Source of the DNA: an uncultured Prevotella sp.
GTDB lineage: Bacteria; Bacteroidota; Bacteroidia; Bacteroidales; Bacteroidaceae
DNA: 44,550 nucleotides
Direction: 5' to 3'
Assembly: GCA_905372445.1 (NCBI GenBank)
Contig: CAJPPF010000002.1
Span: 1 to 44,550 of the forward strand
The notes beneath the pieces are model-generated. The model was not told the origin of the DNA, made no database searches, and saw nothing but the letters and a program-made list of their open reading frames with translations. Positions within the stretch are counted from its first letter, which is position 1, and every line of letters begins with the position of its first letter. Below, one piece after another: positions 40,373-44,550 of this stretch. The translations under genes and the position numbers were made by a program.

Positions 40373-41011
40373 ATGAACAAGTATCACGACATCTTAGAAA
40401 AGATTATGCGCACAGGAAAGATGCAGCATAACAAGAAAGGCAATATTAAATACTGCCTGAATGAGCAGCTAACACTCACACCTGCCGACTTGCTTGATAT
40501 ATTTGAAAGCCACGGCATTGCTAGGAAAAAGCTGAAGAACGAACTGCAACTATTCATGCAAGGAGAGCGACAGGTAGAAAAATACCGCGAGGCAGGCATT
40601 AACTGGTGGGACTATTGCGGTTCCGTGCTCGTCAATAGTTACCCAACTTATTTCGAGAAACTTCCACCACTTATTGCGAAGATAAACAACGAGAAACGAA
40701 ATAGCAAAAATTATGTGCTGTTTCTTGGAGAAACCAATGCTGAGAGCAATCAAGCTCCGTGTCTGAGTCTTGTGCAGTTCCAAATAGACGAAGGCGAGTT
40801 AGTTGTTTCAGCCTATCAACGAAGTTCTGATGCCAATTTAGGGCTTCCTGCTGACATCTATCATCTTTATTTGATGTCTCGGCAAATCGAGCTTCCTTTG
40901 AAGTCTATAACGCTCAACCTTGCTAATGTACACATTTATGAGAGCAATTTAGAACGAACACAAGAATTACTTGACGGAAATGAGAATGTGAAGTTTGAAC
41001 TTAATGTGTAG
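40373..41011 (+). CDS. Thymidylate-synthase-family enzyme, predicted dCMP-specific (methylase or hydroxymethylase)
   Basis: A 212-residue protein, shorter than TS (264 in E. coli), but with the core in order: RTG (13-15), E57 in NELQ, WWDY (78-81), nucleophile C130 in QAPCLS, QRS (149-151), D153, LGLPADI with D161, and H187/Y189 in VHIYES. In TS the residue at D161 is Asn, which reads dUMP; Asp there is the change found in dCMP hydroxymethylases. The family transfers a one-carbon unit from a folate to C5 of the base. It is the last phage gene, next to the Dam-type methylase. A hyper-modified cytosine in phage DNA is inferred. Confidence 0.8.
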   Translation: MNKYHDILEKIMRTGKMQHNKKGNIKYCLNEQLTLTPADLLDIFESHGIARKKLKNELQLFMQGERQVEKYREAGINWWDYCGSVLVNSYPTYFEKLPPLIAKINNEKRNSKNYVLFLGETNAESNQAPCLSLVQFQIDEGELVVSAYQRSSDANLGLPADIYHLYLMSRQIELPLKSITLNLANVHIYESNLERTQELLDGNENVKFELNV

Positions 41012-41016
41012 AGAAA

Positions 41017-41054
41017 AGGTCGATTTGATGAATGGTTTCAAATCGACCTCTTTT
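41017..41054 (+). terminator. Terminator of the right-end operon
   Basis: A 12-bp stem AGGTCGATTTGA (41017-41028) / TCAAATCGACCT (41038-41049) with a 9-base loop is followed by CTTTT. It stops transcription before the right end of the phage. Confidence 0.88.
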
Positions 41055-41079
41055 GTGCTGTGTGCGTTTTTATTTTATT

Positions 41080-41149
41080 ACATTTCGTTTTGCTTGAAAA
41101 AATCACATTTCGTTTTATCAGAGCATCACATTTCGTTTTGCCGGATTTA
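41080..41149 (-). repeat. Right phage end with three transposase-binding sites
   Basis: Three inverted copies of the end site are seen: ACATTTCGTTTT (41080-41091), CACATTTCGTTTT (41104-41116) and CACATTTCGTTTT (41127-41139), 25 and 23 bp apart. The last base of the element is 41149, giving TAA and a 7-base spacer before the outermost site when read inward, exactly as at the left end. Confidence 0.85.
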
Positions 41150-41153
41150 ACCA
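41150..41153. repeat. Right copy of the 4-bp target-site duplication (ACCA)
   Basis: Matches 901-904. The host reading frame resumes with CCA GAA GCT GCT. Confidence 0.85.
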
Positions 41154-42863
41154 GAAGCTGCTTTTGATGAGATCAGCAAAATCCTTTTCATCAAGATACG
41201 CTATGAGCGTAATAATTCCGACTCTCAAATTTTTTCTGAAAAGCGCTTTAAAACATTGAAGAAGAATAGGGAGGATTATAACAAAGAAATGAAAATAAAG
41301 GAAGAAAAACCTTTCTTTCAAGATTTATTTGATTTGACAAAGCAAGAGTTTGCCAACGACCATCTCTTTGATGATAATGCCAAGATAGAAATACGTGAAA
41401 ACAGTTTTGAACAGATTGTAAAAGAGCTGGAGATTTATAATCTCTCTACAACCTCTGACGACGTGAAGGGTATTGCTTTTGAAAAGTTCCTTGGAAAAAC
41501 ATTTAGAGGAGAATTAGGGCAGTTCTTCACTCCCCGAACAATAGTGGATTTTATGGTGTCTGTACTTGATCCACAGGAGGGTGAATTGGTTTGCGACCCT
41601 TGTTGCGGAAGTGGTGGGTTCCTGATCAAGACCTTTGAGTATGTTCGTGAAAAGATTGAAAAAGATATAGAACGACAAAAAGAAGCCATCAAAGCGGAAT
41701 ATTATGGCGATGATTATGATAAAATGCCTGTGAAAAAGAAGCAAAAGATAGAAGCGGGAGTCGCGCAAACTTTTTCCTATTTGAATGAAGAACTGAATAT
41801 CAATAATGAAAAAGGGCGATTACGCTCATTGTCATTCGACTGTATCTATGGAACGGATGCCAATCCCCGAATGGCACGTACAGCCAAGATGAATATGATT
41901 ATGCATGGCGATGGTCATGGTGGTGTACATCATCATGATGGGCTGCTCAATGTGAATGGTATTTTCGAGAATCGCTTTGACATTATCCTTACTAATCCTC
42001 CCTTTGGGGCAAGGGTTGAGAAAGAATTGAAAATATCAGAGGCTGACAGATTCACGGACGAGGCTAAAATCGCAGCCTATGTAGAACGGTATGGGGAAGA
42101 GTACAAAAAGGCATTGCGACAGGTAAATGATAATATTAACAAGTCGTTGCTCAGCCTTTATAAAATAGATAGCAGTCTTACGGAAGTGTTATTTATAGAG
42201 CGTTGTCTGAAGCTCCTGAAGCCGGGTGGCAGAATGGGCATAGTATTGCCCGAAGGAGTGTTGAATAACACCAATCTACAAAAGGCTCGTGATTTCGTGG
42301 AGGGAAAAGCAAAGATATTGCTGATAGTTTCTATTCCGCAGGATGTGTTTATAGCTTCAGGGGCAACAGTAAAACCAAGTTTGCTATTCTTTAAGAAGTT
42401 TACGGAAGAAGAAGCTTACGCATATTCTCAAATACAGAATCAGGCGCAATTAGAAGGTGCTTCAAAGTATCAGAAGGAGATCGATAATCTAAGAGAAAAG
42501 CTGAAACTGAGAGGAAATGAAGCTCCTTCAAAGGAAGAAAAGAAGGCTTACAGAGCAAAGTTAAAAGCCCTGCAAGAAAAGACAGAAGCGGAGGTGAAAA
42601 CAATAGTCAAAGAAAAGTTTGACTATGAAATACCTATTGCTGAAATACAAAAAGCAGGAATCAGCACAACAGGAGCAGAAATAGAAAATGAGCTGATACC
42701 ATTGGCAAAGGAATTTACACCCTACCGCATTGCAAACAAACTGTGGGATGTGCCTTTCAAAAATATCAAATACCAAACAGATGAAGATGGCAATGTATTC
42801 CGTATTAGAAAAACAGGGGATATGGTGTCCGAACTAGAGCCGTTTTACAATGTAAAGAAGTGA
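41154..42863 (+). pseudogene. C-terminal methylase half of the interrupted restriction-methylase gene
   Basis: The frame resumes with EAAFDEISKILFIKIRYERN and runs 569 residues. It is an HsdM-type N6-adenine methylase: the FTPRTIVDFMV target segment, motif I DPCCGSGGF, motif IV TNPPFGA, and a C-terminal helical part that contacts the specificity subunit. Joined to 335-904 it makes a 759-residue fused protein. The internal part could still be translated from ATG 41289 or TTG 41256, leaving methylation without the nuclease domain. The specificity-subunit gene begins at its stop codon. Splitting by insertion is certain; residual activity is not known. Confidence 0.92.
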
Positions 42864-44215
42864 TGGATATGGATACCAATGGATATAAATATATCAAGTT
42901 TATAAATTATAGATCTCTTGCATTATGGGATGTTAAGCGGTATACGGATGATAATATATCGTTTAAGAACTCCGTAAAATTAAGAGAAATTCTACATCTT
43001 CATAAAACCCCTGTATCTAAAGAAGAAATGCTTGTCAATAATTGGCAGATTATCTCAAAGATCAATTTTTCAGGCAACTTATTTCTTAGAGGCGTAAATG
43101 AGACTAAAACATTTAAGGGTAACCTTTATAAGGTGGAAGGTGACATGTTGATTTATTCAAAAATCAACGCACGGCATGGCTGTATATATTATCATTCCAA
43201 AGATAATATTCCGTTTGGAGTAAGTTCTGAATACCCTGCTTATAAGATTGATTCTACCAAAGTCCTTGGAGAGTATCTCGTTATGGTACTTCGAAGTGAT
43301 TTCTTTAAGACTATTCTCAACAAGAAGATTACGGGAATTTCAAAAGCTCGTCTAAAATCAGATGAATTTCTTGATACGGAAATCCCACTACTTACGCTTT
43401 CTCAACAGGAAGTTCTCGTCTCTGCCTACAAGAAAAAGATTAAGGAAGCAGAAGACTTAATGTTGAAAGCTGAACAAACAGAACAAGCCATAAACTCCTA
43501 TTTATTAGATGTGCTGGATATTGATAAAGGGAATAAAGGTGATGAGGATATATTGTCAAACGCTTATAAATATATGCGTTTTGTGCACCGAAAGAATATA
43601 AGTCGATGGGATGTATATAATGAAAAGTCTATCGTGAAAAGCAGACTATACAAAAATACAAACCTTCTCAATGTAGTTATTGATAAGCCTCAATATGGAG
43701 CGCCGTATAGTTCCCAAGTATTTGACGGAAAAATGAGATATATCAGAATTACTGATATAAATGAAGATGGCTCTCTTAATGAAGAGAAGGTTTCTGCAAA
43801 AGGCTATTCAAACCATTATTTATTAAAAGAAAATGACTTCTTAATCGCCCGCTCTGGAAACACCGTCGGCAAAACTTTTCTTTATAAAAATAAGTTTGGT
43901 AAGGCTATATTTGCGGGCTATTTAATTCGTTTTAAGTTAGATGAAACAAAAGTTATCCCAGAATATTTATTGGCTTACACCAAATGCTCACTATACAAAG
44001 AATGGATAAAAGGAAATATGAGGGTATCTGCGCAACCCAACATCAATAGTCAACAATATTTGGAGTCTCCTGTCATCCTCCCTCCATTGGATGTACAAAA
44101 GAAAATTGTTGAATATATTGGCAAACAGAAAGACGAAATAAACAACTTACAGCAACATGCTCAAATAATGAGTACCAATGCAATAAAAGAATTTGAAAAC
44201 GAAATATTTGGATAA
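42863..44215 (+). CDS. Restriction-modification specificity subunit (HsdS-like)
   Basis: A 450-residue protein with two target-recognition domains separated by a helical spacer. The first runs about residues 5-190, ending in SQQEVLVSAYKKKIKEAEDL; the second about 225-420, ending in PPLDVQKKIVEYIGKQKDEI. Each reads one half of a split DNA site. It overlaps the methylase stop by one base (ATG 42863 within TGATG); a GTG at 42860 is an alternative. It pairs with the interrupted nuclease-methylase protein. It has no insertion of its own. Confidence 0.92.
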   Translation: MDMDTNGYKYIKFINYRSLALWDVKRYTDDNISFKNSVKLREILHLHKTPVSKEEMLVNNWQIISKINFSGNLFLRGVNETKTFKGNLYKVEGDMLIYSKINARHGCIYYHSKDNIPFGVSSEYPAYKIDSTKVLGEYLVMVLRSDFFKTILNKKITGISKARLKSDEFLDTEIPLLTLSQQEVLVSAYKKKIKEAEDLMLKAEQTEQAINSYLLDVLDIDKGNKGDEDILSNAYKYMRFVHRKNISRWDVYNEKSIVKSRLYKNTNLLNVVIDKPQYGAPYSSQVFDGKMRYIRITDINEDGSLNEEKVSAKGYSNHYLLKENDFLIARSGNTVGKTFLYKNKFGKAIFAGYLIRFKLDETKVIPEYLLAYTKCSLYKEWIKGNMRVSAQPNINSQQYLESPVILPPLDVQKKIVEYIGKQKDEINNLQQHAQIMSTNAIKEFENEIFG

Positions 44216-44217
44216 GT

Positions 44218-44550
44218 ATGACAAGCAATTTCTTTAAACTTAAATCATTATCTATCAAAGGTTATAAAAATATCAAGGATATAGAGATAGATTTTAAAGA
44301 CAAAAATGGTATCACAGTTCTAATCGGTAAAAATGGATGCGGAAAGAGTAATGTCTTAGAAGCATTATCGTCTATTTTTGCAGGTTTATACAAGAATAAA
44401 TTGCATAAGCCTAATTTTGATTATATAGTTAGATATGAGTTGAAGGGAAAGAATATAGAAATAAAGCTTTCGAGCTCAACTTATACATTTATTGTCGATG
44501 ACAAAAAATATAGCAAAACTGAATTTAATAAATATACTAAAGAATTCTTG
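44218..44550 (+). CDS. SMC/RecF-like AAA ATPase, N-terminal part (cut by window end)
   Basis: Starts 2 bases after the specificity-subunit stop and is open to the end of the window (111 residues). The start LKSLSIKGYKNIKDIEIDF and Walker A LIGKNGCGKSN (about 37-47) are those of RecF/OLD-type ATPases (AAA_15/AAA_21). Such proteins are common partners in defence islands. Because the tight spacing suggests one operon, it may be a further subunit of the same defence system. Its C-terminal domains are not visible. Confidence 0.85.
   Translation, partial: MTSNFFKLKSLSIKGYKNIKDIEIDFKDKNGITVLIGKNGCGKSNVLEALSSIFAGLYKNKLHKPNFDYIVRYELKGKNIEIKLSSSTYTFIVDDKKYSKTEFNKYTKEFL

Larger units (their letters stand above)
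905..41149. mobile_element. Complete Mu-like transposable prophage, about 40.2 kb
   Basis: The element begins TAAGGGGGGT and ends with the inverted TAA motif (...GATTTA). Both ends carry AAAACGAAATGTG at the same distance (10 bases in) from the terminus. A 4-bp direct repeat flanks it and its removal restores a host reading frame. Inside are a MuA-like transposase, a MuB-like ATPase, an S24 repressor, Mu-type portal (gp29), MuF (gp30) and gp36 proteins, and a full tail set. No frameshifted structural gene was seen except the two probable programmed ones. The prophage therefore looks intact and potentially inducible. Confidence 0.93.

Noticed and set aside
38200..41149. A diversity-generating retroelement (reverse transcriptase and template repeat) after the fibre gene
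   Set aside because: No reverse transcriptase motif or near-copy of the fibre 3' end was found between the fibre gene and the right end of the phage.
1..44550. tRNA, rRNA genes or tRNA-linked att sites
   Set aside because: None seen; integration is by transposition into a protein gene, with a 4-bp duplication rather than a long att core.

Overview
The window is a piece of a Bacteroidota genome (Bacteroides/Prevotella-like). The promoters have the Bacteroidota form TTTG-N19/20-TAnnTTTG, ribosome-binding sites are weak, and the genes resemble those of gut Bacteroidales. It holds one complete transposable, Mu-like prophage of about 40.2 kb (905-41149). The prophage sits inside a host gene for a fused restriction nuclease / N6-adenine DNA methylase.

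Host flanks. On the left are a small XRE regulator (118-321) and the nuclease half of the split gene (335-904). On the right the same reading frame resumes at 41154 with the methylase half. It is followed by a specificity subunit (42863-44215) and the start of an SMC/RecF-like ATPase (44218 to the window end). A 4-bp duplication, ACCA, flanks the prophage. Removing 905-41153 rejoins the gene in frame as a 759-residue protein, so this fixes the insertion and both phage ends to the base. Each end begins TAA and carries copies of a 13-bp site, AAAACGAAATGTG, in inverted orientation.

Phage layout. (1) Left end: end sites, a small gene, and a 12-bp-phased repeat array resembling a transposition enhancer. 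(2) Leftward lysogeny unit: a LexA/S24-type repressor and an unknown co-transcribed gene. (3) Rightward early operon (3629-10654): MuA-like DDE transposase, MuB-like ATPase, a second RecA-fold ATPase, small zinc and unknown proteins, a GemA-like protein and a DUF3164 protein, ending at a strong terminator. (4) A Mor/C-like regulator (10771). (5) Leftward packaging operon (17360 down to 11043): small and large terminase, gp36-like, portal, MuF head protein with a toxin-like C-terminus, virion-morphogenesis and tail-terminator proteins. (6) Rightward late operon (17548-38966): ClpP-type prohead protease/scaffold, major capsid, amidase and spanin-like lysis genes, tail tube, tail chaperones, tape measure, baseplate, a 2299-residue fibre and its assembly chaperone. 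(7) Right end: a second small regulator, a Dam-type methylase and a thymidylate-synthase-family enzyme with the dCMP-type Asn-to-Asp change. This is the place occupied by mom in Mu.

Main points of novelty: a candidate programmed -1 frameshift joining portal to the MuF-toxin protein; a pseudoknotted minus-strand RNA near 39054-39181; a small plus-strand RNA at 12134-12193 inside the packaging operon; and the putative dCMP-modifying enzyme. Family names come from reading the proteins, not from a database search. RNA and frameshift calls rest on sequence pattern alone.
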